Notes under the pieces: model-generated
Seen by the model: only the letters and a program-made list of their open reading frames with translations
What the model was told of the DNA's origin: nothing
Databases searched by the model: none
Shown here: in pieces, positions 1 through 6,609 of the stretch
Position numbering within the stretch: position 1 is the stretch's first letter
Layout of the letters: the number at the start of each line of letters is the position of its first letter
From: Betaproteobacteria bacterium
Lineage (GTDB): Bacteria; Pseudomonadota; Gammaproteobacteria; Burkholderiales; Burkholderiaceae_C
Length of the DNA: 11,280 nucleotides
Assembly (NCBI GenBank): GCA_005882155.1
Contig: VBCQ01000138.1
Location: forward strand, 1,889 to 13,168
Direction: 5' to 3'
Made by a program: the position numbers and the translations under genes

Positions 1-505
1 TCGGGCTGTCGCGGCCGGTGTACCAACCGAGGGGGCGCTCGCCGGTCAGTTGCGTGATCGCGTCGACCGCGAGACGCATGTGTTCGCGCTCGGTCGCTTC
101 GTCGACGCTCTGGTAGTGGATCCAGCGCCAGCCATGGCAGGTGATCTCATGGTCGAGCTCGACAAAAGCCTGCGTCACGTCGGGGTGCCGCTGCAAGGCC
201 ATGCCGACGCCGAACACGGTGAGCGGCAGCCCGCGCCGCTCGAACTCGCGCAGCAGCCGCCACACTCCGACGCGCGATCCGTACTCGTAGATCGACTCCA
301 TGCTCATGTGCCGCGCCGCATAGCTCGGCGGGTTGAACAGCTCGGACAGGAACTGCTCGCTGCCGGCATCGCCATGCAGCACCGAGCTCTCGCCGCCTTC
401 CTCGTAGTTCAGCACGAACTGAATGGCGATACGTGCGTTGTCCGGCCACTGCGGGTGCGGCGGATGTTCGCCGTAGCCGATCAGATCGCGCGGGTAGCTG
501 CTCAT
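1..505 (-). CDS. puuE: Allantoinase PuuE, polysaccharide deacetylase-like (partial, C-terminus beyond left edge)
   Basis: The first 168 codons are present and the gene runs off the left edge. PuuE-type allantoinase hydrolyses allantoin to allantoate in the cytoplasm; it belongs to the polysaccharide deacetylase (NodB-like) fold, not to the amidohydrolase-type allantoinases. Recognisable family stretches are NYEEGGE (residues 33-39), SIYEYGSRVGVWR (71-83), a typical FGVGMAL strand (98-104), the HEITCHGWRW motif (119-128) and GWYTGR (160-165). The ATG at 505 is supported by GGAG seven bases upstream and by an ATGA overlap with the stop codon of the GntR regulator gene, so the two genes are probably translationally coupled. 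Together with uraH and puuD on the other strand it forms a urate degradation locus. Family assignment is confident. Only about half of the usual length (roughly 300 residues) is visible, so intactness cannot be judged. Confidence 0.93.
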   Translation of the reverse strand, partial: MSSYPRDLIGYGEHPPHPQWPDNARIAIQFVLNYEEGGESSVLHGDAGSEQFLSELFNPPSYAARHMSMESIYEYGSRVGVWRLLREFERRGLPLTVFGVGMALQRHPDVTQAFVELDHEITCHGWRWIHYQSVDEATEREHMRLAVDAITQLTGERPLGWYTGRDSP

Positions 506-1242
506 GGTGTTCTCCCTCTCCCTTGGAGAGGGGAAATGCGCAGCGCCGCCTCCAGATGCAGGCTTCGCTCGACGCTGCGCAGATGCGCGTCCATCAGCCG
601 CTGCGCCGCGCGTGCATCACGGTTCTCGAGCGCATCGACGATGGCCGCATGCTCGGCGAGCGAGTGCTCGGCCGAGTGTGCCGACTGGTACATCAGTGCG
701 ATCAGCGAGCAGCGCGACAACAGGTCGGCCAGCAGTTGCGCCAGCGTGTGGTTGCCGAGCATGGCGGCCAGCACGACGTGAAAGTCGGTCAGCAAGCGCG
801 TGCGTCCCGGCACGTCGGCGCGTTGGATCGACGTGCGCTCGGCCGAAAGATGCGCACGCAACTCGGCCACCTGCTCGCGTGTGATGCGTGCCGCGAGTTT
901 GCGCATCAGCGCCGACTCCAGCATGTGACGCACCTCGAACACCTGGCGTGCTTCCTCGACGCTCGGCTGCGCGACCCGCGCGCCGCGCGCCGGCTCCAGC
1001 GTCACCAGCTTGTCGCGGCTCAATCGGTTCAAGGCTTGGCGAACGATGGTGCGCGAGACCTTGAAGATGTCGGCGATCTTTTGCTCGGCGAGCTTGGTGC
1101 CCGGCGTCAAGCGGCGCTCGACGATCGCGGTCGTGATCGATTCGACGATGCGCTCGGTCGAGCCGATGTCGTTCGCTGCGAGCGCCGGCTTGCGCCGCAG
1201 TTTCGGCAGATCGACGACATTGCGTTCGCGCTCGGGTCTCAT
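502..1242 (-). CDS. GntR family transcriptional regulator, FCD (FadR) subfamily; likely local regulator of urate genes
   Basis: A 246-residue protein. The winged helix-turn-helix lies at about residues 29-94 (SITTAIVERRL, TPGTKLAEQKIADIFKVSR, TIVRQALNRLSRDKLV, GARV wing). An all-helical FCD ligand domain follows at about 97-228, with candidate metal ligands H155 (DFH), H198 (AEHAAIVDAL) and H220 (DAHL). The position four before H155, where many members have Asp or Asn, appears to be Leu. The ATG at 1242 is chosen because it directly precedes the conserved domain and because a longer reading would run through the operator region and into uraH. No strong ribosome binding site is visible. The gene is divergent from uraH and overlaps puuE by four bases, a layout typical of a local regulator. 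The last residues (about 238-246) are encoded by a hairpin repeat and probably are not part of the conserved domain. The effector (perhaps urate, hydroxyisourate or allantoin) is an inference from context. Confidence 0.93.
   Translation of the reverse strand: MRPERERNVVDLPKLRRKPALAANDIGSTERIVESITTAIVERRLTPGTKLAEQKIADIFKVSRTIVRQALNRLSRDKLVTLEPARGARVAQPSVEEARQVFEVRHMLESALMRKLAARITREQVAELRAHLSAERTSIQRADVPGRTRLLTDFHVVLAAMLGNHTLAQLLADLLSRCSLIALMYQSAHSAEHSLAEHAAIVDALENRDARAAQRLMDAHLRSVERSLHLEAALRISPLQGRGRTP
506..516 (-). promoter_or_regulatory. Ribosome binding site of puuE, inside the 3' end of the regulator gene
   Basis: Read on the minus strand this is GGGAGAACACC followed by ATG. GGGAGA is a good Shine-Dalgarno match at normal spacing. 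It lies wholly within the coding sequence of the upstream regulator, and its first three bases (514-516) also belong to the stem of the hairpin at 514-532. Confidence 0.7.
514..532. repeat. Perfect hairpin, 8-bp stem with 3-nt loop, at the regulator/puuE junction
   Basis: CCCTCTCC and GGAGAGGG are exact reverse complements separated by three bases. From memory, this resembles short dispersed palindromes seen between genes in beta- and gammaproteobacteria. Here it lies inside the coding sequence of the GntR regulator, encodes its final residues (PLQGRG region), and touches the puuE ribosome binding site. No T-run follows on either side, so it is not a classical terminator. Confidence 0.7.
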
Positions 1243-1260
1243 CGTGCAGCGTGGTTGCGG

Positions 1261-1278
1261 CAAAGTGTATACACTTTG
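1261..1278. promoter_or_regulatory. Perfect 18-bp palindrome, candidate GntR operator in divergent promoter region
   Basis: CAAAGTGTATACACTTTG is an exact self-complementary sequence. It lies between the start of the GntR regulator gene (1242, minus) and uraH (1310, plus). GntR/FCD regulators bind short palindromes with central GT/AC half-sites, which the GTGTATACAC core fits. A second copy of the TGTATACA core precedes puuD (1672-1683). The TATA-rich centre could also overlap the -10 region of either divergent promoter, which would suit repression. Binding by the neighbouring regulator is inferred. Confidence 0.75.
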
Positions 1279-1309
1279 TGGGGCATTGCAAGCGAAAGGC
1301 CGACCCACC

Positions 1310-1663
1310 ATGGGACAGCTCACCACCCACGTCATCGACACGATGCACGGCGTTCCGGCAGCCGGCATGGCGCTCACTCTGTACCGGCTGAGCGGCGACC
1401 TGGCGGATGCGCTCAAGTCGCTGCAGCTCAACGCCGACGGCCGTGCCGACACGCCGCTGCTCGAAGGCGCCGCGCTGCACGCGGGCCGCTATCGGCTCGT
1501 GTTCGACGTGGCGGCCTATTTCAGGCAGCGCGGTGCGGTCTTGTCCGATCCGCCGTTTCTCGATCGGGTGACGCTCGACTTCGGGGTCGCCGACGCTGCG
1601 GCCCACACCCATGTGCCGCTGCTCGCGAGCCCCTGGTCGTATTCGACCTATCGCGGAAGCTGA
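1310..1663 (+). CDS. uraH: 5-hydroxyisourate hydrolase (transthyretin-like)
   Basis: A 117-residue protein, the normal size for bacterial HIU hydrolase, which converts 5-hydroxyisourate from urate oxidation to OHCU. The family signatures are all present: THVIDT near the N-terminus with H7, NADGR with R45, the GRYRLVF strand (59-65), HTHVPLLASPWSYSTYRGS with H101, and the C-terminal YRGS tetrapeptide that defines hydrolases as opposed to true transthyretins. No signal peptide is seen, so it should be cytoplasmic. The ATG at 1310 gives exactly the conserved N-terminus; a modest AAAGG lies about ten bases upstream. It is the first gene of the rightward urate unit, 67 bases from the divergent regulator start, with puuD following after 29 bases. 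The palindrome at 1261-1278 lies in its promoter region. Confidence 0.96.
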   Translation: MGQLTTHVIDTMHGVPAAGMALTLYRLSGDLADALKSLQLNADGRADTPLLEGAALHAGRYRLVFDVAAYFRQRGAVLSDPPFLDRVTLDFGVADAAAHTHVPLLASPWSYSTYRGS

Positions 1664-1671
1664 CCCACCGA

Positions 1672-1683
1672 ACTGTATACAGT
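1672..1683. promoter_or_regulatory. 12-bp palindrome before puuD, candidate second GntR operator
   Basis: ACTGTATACAGT is a perfect palindrome in the 29-base gap between uraH and puuD, ending nine bases before the puuD ATG. It shares the TGTATACA core with the 18-bp palindrome at 1261-1278. No other copy was noticed by eye. Its position would let a bound repressor block an internal promoter, or act as a roadblock to transcription coming from uraH. Function is inferred from the shared core. Confidence 0.6.
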
Positions 1684-1692
1684 CCACCAGCG

Positions 1693-2895
1693 ATGAGTCC
1701 GTATGTCCTCGACTGGGTCAATCTGCTGCTGCGCTTCGCGCATGTGGTCGTCGCGATCGCGTGGATCGGCGCGTCGTTCTACTTCGTCTTCCTCGACAAC
1801 AGCCTCACGCCGCCGGAAGACGCTGACGTAAAAGCCAAGGGGGTCGACGGCGAGCTGTGGGCAGTGCATGGCGGCGGCTTCTATCACCCGCAAAAATATC
1901 TCGTCGCCCCGCCGCGCATTCCGCAGAACCTGCACTGGTTCTATTGGGAGAGTTACTCGACTTGGCTGACCGGCTTCGCGCTGTTCAGCGTGATGTACCT
2001 CTATCAAGCCGACAGCTTCCTGATCGACAAGCGCGTGCATGACTGGACGCCCGCTGCGGCCGGCGCGACGACGCTCGCGTTCCTCGCGGTCTTCTGGCTT
2101 GCCTACGATTCGATCTGCCGCGTGTGGGGCCAGCGCCGCCACGGCGAGCGCATCGTCAGCGTGCTCGTCTTCGCGCTCATCGTGCTCGCCTCGTGGCTCG
2201 CGTGCCGGTGGTATGCCGGGCGCGCGGCCTTCGTGCTGGTCGGCGCGATGATGGCCACGGCGATGAGCGCCAACGTGTTCTTCTGGATCATTCCGGGCCA
2301 GCGCAAGGTCATCGCGCAGATGAGAGCGGGCGAGCCGGTCGGAGCGCTGCACGGCCAGCGCGCCAAACAGCGCAGCGTGCACAACACCTACTTCACGCTG
2401 CCGGTGCTGGTGGCGATGCTCAGCAATCACTACGGCTTTCTGTACGGCGCGCCGCGCAACTGGCTGGTGCTCGTGCTCGTGATGGGCGCCGGCGCGCTGA
2501 TCCGCCACTTCTTCGTCGCGCGCCACCAGGCGCTGGTGCAGCGGCGCGCGCCGCCGTGGGGCACTGCGGCGGCAGGTTGCATCATCATTGCCGGCGTCGT
2601 CGCGTGGCTCGCGCCGACGCGCCAAGCAGCGACCGCGACGCCGGCCTCGGTCAGCTTCGCTCAGGTACAGCAGGTCGTCTCGCAGCGCTGCGTGCAGTGT
2701 CACAACGAGCAGCTCGCCAACAAGAACATCCAGCTGCACACGCCGGCGCTGATTGCGGCACATGCGCAGCAGATCTACCAGCAAGCGGTACTGCAGAAGA
2801 CGATGCCGCTGAATAACGTGACGCAGATCACGGACGCCGAGCGCGCGACGCTGGCACGCTGGTACGAGCAGGGCGCGCTGTCCACTGTGCACTGA
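1693..2895 (+). CDS. puuD: Membrane-bound urate oxidase (urate hydroxylase) PuuD with C-terminal cytochrome c domain
   Basis: A 400-residue protein. It oxidises urate to 5-hydroxyisourate in the inner membrane and passes electrons to a cytochrome c domain, not directly to oxygen as soluble uricase does. The N-terminal urate oxidase domain (residues 1 to about 305) shows the family pattern WVNLLLRFAHVVVAIAWIGASFYFVFLDN, GGGFYHPQKY (60-69), WFYWESYSTWLTGF (82-95) and HNTYFTLPVLVAMLSNHY (230-247). Membrane segments lie at about 9-32, 90-105, 120-140, 155-172, 177-200, 232-250, 257-275 and 292-308. The cytochrome c domain (about 320-397) has the haem motif CVQCH (C333, C336, H337) and a candidate axial Met at 371 (TMPLNN). 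The start at 1693 gives the conserved MSPYVLDW opening; no clear ribosome binding site is visible. It follows uraH by 29 bases with a palindrome between them. The product of PuuD is the substrate of UraH. Confidence 0.95.
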   Translation: MSPYVLDWVNLLLRFAHVVVAIAWIGASFYFVFLDNSLTPPEDADVKAKGVDGELWAVHGGGFYHPQKYLVAPPRIPQNLHWFYWESYSTWLTGFALFSVMYLYQADSFLIDKRVHDWTPAAAGATTLAFLAVFWLAYDSICRVWGQRRHGERIVSVLVFALIVLASWLACRWYAGRAAFVLVGAMMATAMSANVFFWIIPGQRKVIAQMRAGEPVGALHGQRAKQRSVHNTYFTLPVLVAMLSNHYGFLYGAPRNWLVLVLVMGAGALIRHFFVARHQALVQRRAPPWGTAAAGCIIIAGVVAWLAPTRQAATATPASVSFAQVQQVVSQRCVQCHNEQLANKNIQLHTPALIAAHAQQIYQQAVLQKTMPLNNVTQITDAERATLARWYEQGALSTVH

Positions 2896-2940
2896 CTGCG
2901 CTTGATCAACATCAACGCGGCGGTCATGAATCGGCCCCGG

Positions 2941-2952
2941 CGTGCCGATAAT
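2941..2952 (+). promoter_or_regulatory. GATAAT promoter-like element upstream of the DctP gene
   Basis: CGTGCCGATAAT occurs here and again, identical over 12 bases, at 6592-6603 before gckA. GATAAT (2947-2952) is a good match to a sigma-70 -10 box and sits 20 bases before the DctP ATG. No convincing -35 box is found at the normal distance. It lies in the 77-base gap after puuD, suggesting that the DctP/kinase pair is transcribed separately from the urate genes. Confidence 0.4.
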
Positions 2953-2972
2953 GCGCGATCGAACAGACACGC

Positions 2973-4052
2973 ATGCATCACCACTTGAAGTCGGGACTCG
3001 CACATCGTTGGATCACAGCCCTCGCCGCGGCGTCGGTGCTCAGCGTCGCGCCAGCGGTGCAAGCGCAAAGCGATGCGCCGATTCGCCTGCGCATCGTCGG
3101 CGGTCTGGCCGGCGTCAACCAGTTCACGCGTCATGAAGAGCCGTTCTGGACGCAGGAGCTCGGCAAGCTCAGCGGCGGACGCGTCAGCGCCGAGATCGTG
3201 CCGTTCGACCGCGCCGGCATTCGCGGCCAGGAGATGCTGCGGCTGATGCAGCTCGGCGTCGTGCCGTTCGGCACGGCCCTGCTGAGCTTGAGCGCAGGGC
3301 AAGACCCCGAGCTCAGCGCTGCTGACCTCGCCGGCCTGAACCCCGACATGAAGAGCCTGCGTCGCACGGTCGCTGCATTCCGGCCTTATCTCGAGAAGAC
3401 GCTGCGCGATCGCTACGGCATCGAAGTGCTGGCGCTCTACACCTACCCGGCGCAAGTCACGTTTTGCGCCGCGCCGATGGCAAGCCTCGCCGACCTGGCC
3501 GGGCGGCGTGTGCGCACATCGAGCCCCGCGCAGTCGGACTTGGTCGAGTCGCTCGGTGGCACGCCGGTGCAGACGAGCTTCGCCGAGATCATGCAGAACA
3601 TGCGCGGCGGCAACATCGAGTGCGCGATGACCGGCACGATGTCGGGCAACACGATCGGTCTGCACGAGATCACGACGCATGTGCATTCGATGGGCATCAA
3701 CTGGGGCTTGTCGGTGTTCGGCGCCAACGCGGCGGCCTTCAATGCATTGCCGAGCGACGTGCAAGCGCTGCTGCGCCGCGAGCTGCCCAAGCTCGAGCAG
3801 CAGGTGTGGGCCGAGTCGGAGCGCGAGACCAGCGACGGCATCGCCTGCAATGTCGGCGCGGCCAACTGCGTCGCCGGCCGCAAAGGCCGGATGACCGAAG
3901 TGAAGGTGTCGACAGCCGACGAGCGGCGGCGCCGCGAGATCTTCGCCGGGACGGTCCTGCCGCGCTGGGTCCAGCGCTGCGGTCCGCAGTGCGCCGACGT
4001 CTGGAACCAGACCATCGGGCCTGCGGTCGGCTTCGCGGCGCGAGCGCGCTAG
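2973..4052 (+). CDS. TRAP-type (DctP family) periplasmic substrate-binding protein, without permease genes
   Basis: A 359-residue exported protein. A Sec signal peptide covers about residues 1-31 (charged start, hydrophobic ITALAAASVLSVAPA, cleavage after AVQA). The mature part has the DctP pattern: RIVGGL strand, GKLSGGRVSAEIVPFDRAG, then LADLAGRRVRTSSPAQSDLVESLGG with R181 at the position of the conserved carboxylate-binding arginine, and FAEIMQNMRGGNIECAMTG. TRAP binding proteins capture organic acids and pass them to DctQM permeases. No dctQ or dctM is present; a hybrid histidine kinase follows after 17 bases, so a sensory role is more likely. Six cysteines lie in the mature protein, including C-terminal pairs in ACNVGAANC and RCGPQC, suggesting disulfides. 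No clear ribosome binding site precedes the ATG. The ligand is unknown. Confidence 0.9.
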   Translation: MHHHLKSGLAHRWITALAAASVLSVAPAVQAQSDAPIRLRIVGGLAGVNQFTRHEEPFWTQELGKLSGGRVSAEIVPFDRAGIRGQEMLRLMQLGVVPFGTALLSLSAGQDPELSAADLAGLNPDMKSLRRTVAAFRPYLEKTLRDRYGIEVLALYTYPAQVTFCAAPMASLADLAGRRVRTSSPAQSDLVESLGGTPVQTSFAEIMQNMRGGNIECAMTGTMSGNTIGLHEITTHVHSMGINWGLSVFGANAAAFNALPSDVQALLRRELPKLEQQVWAESERETSDGIACNVGAANCVAGRKGRMTEVKVSTADERRRREIFAGTVLPRWVQRCGPQCADVWNQTIGPAVGFAARAR

Positions 4053-4069
4053 GGCCGGGGCCGATCCGA

Positions 4070-6553
4070 ATGCCGGCATCGAATCGTCGAATTCGAATCA
4101 CGATCTGGGGCGCGGTCGGGCTGTTCGCGGCTGCGGTACTCGTCGCCGCAACCAGCCTCGTGCTGCGCGGCGAGCGCGAAGCGGTGGCCGAGAGCAAAGA
4201 CAGCGCGGTGCGCTTCGTCAGCGGCGCCGAGGCAGCGATCAACCGCACGTTTCTCGGTGTCGACGTGATGCTCGCGGGATTGGGCCGCTTGCTGCAGCCG
4301 ACCTTGCACGACGACGGCTCGGTCGACACCGCGAACGCGAGCCGGCTCCTCGACGACCTCAACAACCGCAACCTGCTGGTGCGCGACGTCGCGCTGCTCG
4401 CCGAAGACGGCCGCGTGCTGGCAGCGGCGCAACCCGGCAGCATTCGCCTCGGGCTGTCGCTGCCCGAAGGGTTTGCGCGCGAGGTGTTCGCGCAGACCGC
4501 GCCGCAACTCGCGATCAGCGCGCCGGTCGTGAACTTCGCGACCTCCGAGCGTGCGCTCTACTTTGCGCGACCAATGAGCTTGGCCAACGGCCAGCGCGTG
4601 CTCGCGGTGGCCGAGGTGCCGGTGTCGCTGGTCGCGACCATCGTCGCGCAGGCCGTGCAGATCCCGGGGCTCGCGGTCAGCCTCGAGCGCGACGACGGTC
4701 AGCTGCTCGCGAGCGTGCCGTCCAACGAGCTGCTGATGGCACGGCGCATCAGCCCGCCGCTCACCGGCAAGATGGCCACCGGCGAAGCGATGCGCGCGGC
4801 CGGACGCTTGAACGGCGAGCCGGCGATCGTCGTCGCGCGGCCGACGTTGTATCGCAACGTGCTGGTCGCTGCGAGCATTCCGATGGATGCGGTACTCGCC
4901 GAATGGCGCCAAGAGCGCAACGTCATCCTCGCCGTCGCGCTCGCCTTCGTCGCGATGATCGTCGTCGCCGGCGCGTTCACGCAGTGGCAGGTGACGCGGC
5001 TGCGCCTCGCGCGCCACGAGGTCGCGAAGTCGAAAGCGACGCTCGACCAGGCGCTGTCGTCGATGGCCGACGGGTTCTTGCTGTGCGACGCGCAGGACTG
5101 CGTGCTCGCATGGAACCAGCGCTATCTCGAGTTGTTCCCGTGGCTGCGCGGCGAGATCGCGCCCGGCGTGCCGTTTCGCCGCCTTGCGGAAGTGGCGGCG
5201 CGAACGATCGTGGCTGACGGCGACGAAGCGGCGCGCGAGGCCTGGGTCGACATGCGGCTCGCGATCCGGCGCAAGGGCAGCGGCATGTACGAGCTCGGTC
5301 GGGTGAGCGGCATGATCATCCACGCGGTCGAGGGCCGCACGCCCGACGGCGGCATGGTCAGCGTGATCCGCGACGTGACGGCGGCCGAGCGCGAGCTCGC
5401 GCGTGCCAAGGCGGCGGCCGAAGCAGCGAACGAATCGAAGACGCAGTTCCTCGCCGCGATGAGCCATGAGATCCGCACCCCGCTCAACGCGGTGCTCGGC
5501 ATGAACGGCCTGCTGCTGAACACGCCGCTCACCGACGAGCAGCGCCGCTACACGACGCTGATCCGCAGCTCCGGGCAAAGCCTGCTGGCGCTGATCAACG
5601 ACATCCTCGACCTGTCGAAAATCGAGGCCGGCCGCATGGAGCTCGAGATCATCGACTTCAGCCCGGCCAGCACGATCGACGGCGTGGTGTCGCTGCTGTC
5701 GGTGCGCGCGCAGGCGAAGAAGCTGAGCCTCACGCTGCATCTGCCGAGCGACCTGCCGGCCGCGCTGAAAGGCGACCCGAGCCGGCTGCGCCAGGTGCTG
5801 TTCAACCTGATCGGCAATGCGCTCAAGTTCACCGAACAGGGCAGCGTACGCGTCGAGGTGGCGCATCGCGAATTGGACGATGGCCGCGTCGAGCTCAGCG
5901 TGGTCGTTCGCGACACCGGGATCGGCATCGCCGCCGACGCGCTGCCCAAGCTGTTCGAGCGCTTCGTGCAGGCCGACAACACGACCGCGCGGCGCTACGG
6001 CGGCAGCGGCCTGGGTCTCGCGATCAGCAGCGAGATCGTCGACCTGATGGGCGGCAGCATCGCCGTCGACAGCAACACTGCGCAGGGCAGCGTGTTTCGC
6101 GTGACGATCCCGATGCCGCGCGGCGACGCGACGCTGCTCGCCGGCGGCGGTCTCGACGAGCACCACGTCGCCGACGCCGCGTCGCGCGGGCTGCGAATTT
6201 TGGTGGCCGAGGACAACGGCGTGAACCAGATCCTGATCAAGGCGATCCTCGACCAGATGGGGCACTTCAGCGACGTGGTCGCCAATGGCATCGAAGCCGT
6301 TCGCCAGGTCCAGGCGGCGCACTACGACCTGGTGCTGATGGACGTGCAAATGCCCGAGATGGACGGCGAAACGGCAGTGCGCGCGATCCGCGCGCTCGCG
6401 AGCCCGGTGGCGCGCATCCCGGTCGTCGCGCTGACGGCCAACGCGATGGTCGAAGACCGCAAGTCCTATCTCGCGTCGGGGATGGACGACTATGTGCCCA
6501 AGCCGATCAACTCGAAGCAGCTTGCGGCGGCGATTGCGAGAGTGACGAGTTGA
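4070..6553 (+). CDS. Hybrid sensor histidine kinase: periplasmic sensor, PAS, HisKA, HATPase, receiver
   Basis: An 827-residue membrane sensor. TM1 is at about residues 10-32 and TM2 at about 284-305, flanking a periplasmic region of about 250 residues that I cannot assign firmly but that resembles Cache/PDC sensors. A PAS-like domain (about 323-440: LSSMADGFLLCDAQDCVLAW) is followed by a helical linker and the HisKA domain with H-box SHEIRTPLN (phosphorylated H466). The ATPase domain has the N-box FNLIGNALKF (N579, N583), G1 DTGIGI (D615) and GGSGLGL. The C-terminal receiver has AEDN, phospho-acceptor D758 (LMDVQMPEMDG), ALTANA and K811 (KPI). No HPt domain is present, and no separate DNA-binding response regulator lies in the window, so the output partner is elsewhere. 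It follows the DctP gene by 17 bases, probably as one transcript, and the DctP protein may present the ligand to its periplasmic domain. The start is before TM1. Confidence 0.95.
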   Translation: MPASNRRIRITIWGAVGLFAAAVLVAATSLVLRGEREAVAESKDSAVRFVSGAEAAINRTFLGVDVMLAGLGRLLQPTLHDDGSVDTANASRLLDDLNNRNLLVRDVALLAEDGRVLAAAQPGSIRLGLSLPEGFAREVFAQTAPQLAISAPVVNFATSERALYFARPMSLANGQRVLAVAEVPVSLVATIVAQAVQIPGLAVSLERDDGQLLASVPSNELLMARRISPPLTGKMATGEAMRAAGRLNGEPAIVVARPTLYRNVLVAASIPMDAVLAEWRQERNVILAVALAFVAMIVVAGAFTQWQVTRLRLARHEVAKSKATLDQALSSMADGFLLCDAQDCVLAWNQRYLELFPWLRGEIAPGVPFRRLAEVAARTIVADGDEAAREAWVDMRLAIRRKGSGMYELGRVSGMIIHAVEGRTPDGGMVSVIRDVTAAERELARAKAAAEAANESKTQFLAAMSHEIRTPLNAVLGMNGLLLNTPLTDEQRRYTTLIRSSGQSLLALINDILDLSKIEAGRMELEIIDFSPASTIDGVVSLLSVRAQAKKLSLTLHLPSDLPAALKGDPSRLRQVLFNLIGNALKFTEQGSVRVEVAHRELDDGRVELSVVVRDTGIGIAADALPKLFERFVQADNTTARRYGGSGLGLAISSEIVDLMGGSIAVDSNTAQGSVFRVTIPMPRGDATLLAGGGLDEHHVADAASRGLRILVAEDNGVNQILIKAILDQMGHFSDVVANGIEAVRQVQAAHYDLVLMDVQMPEMDGETAVRAIRALASPVARIPVVALTANAMVEDRKSYLASGMDDYVPKPINSKQLAAAIARVTS

Positions 6554-6585
6554 CGCGGGGCTTCGATACCTCAGCCAGGCCCCGT

Positions 6586-6603
6586 TCGGCACGTGCCGAT
6601 AAT
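6586..6603 (+). promoter_or_regulatory. Palindrome overlapping a GATAAT -10-like box immediately before gckA
   Basis: TCGGCACGTGCCGA (6586-6599) is a perfect 14-bp palindrome, running into GATAAT (6598-6603). The 12 bases at 6592-6603 are identical to those at 2941-2952 before the DctP gene. GATAAT ends six bases before the gckA ATG, so a transcript from it would start at or next to the start codon. No Shine-Dalgarno sequence lies before the ATG, consistent with a leaderless mRNA. A good -35 box is not visible. The palindrome could be an operator; there is no T-run to make it a terminator. Confidence 0.45.
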
Positions 6604-6609
6604 CCGCAG

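Noticed and set aside
1302..1670. GACCCACC octamer repeated just before uraH and at the end of uraH.
   Set aside because: Short, of common composition for this DNA, and the second copy begins at the uraH stop codon; chance is sufficient.
433..1692. Plus-strand open frame continuous with puuD extending about 1.2 kb upstream.
   Set aside because: It is a stop-free run through the antisense of the GntR gene and a wrong frame of uraH; protein similarity to PuuD starts only at 1693.
2902..2909. TTGATCAA palindrome after puuD as an operator or -35 box.
   Set aside because: Eight bases only, no second copy noticed, and about 39 bases from the GATAAT box, too far for a promoter pair.
2775..4079. 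Long minus-strand open frame across the DctP gene.
   Set aside because: Shadow of the DctP coding sequence; no recognisable domain and no start signals.
4049..6592. Very long open frame antisense to the hybrid histidine kinase gene.
   Set aside because: Composition is Arg/His/Ala/Asp-rich low-information sequence typical of the complement of a GC-rich gene; the plus strand carries clear kinase and receiver motifs throughout.
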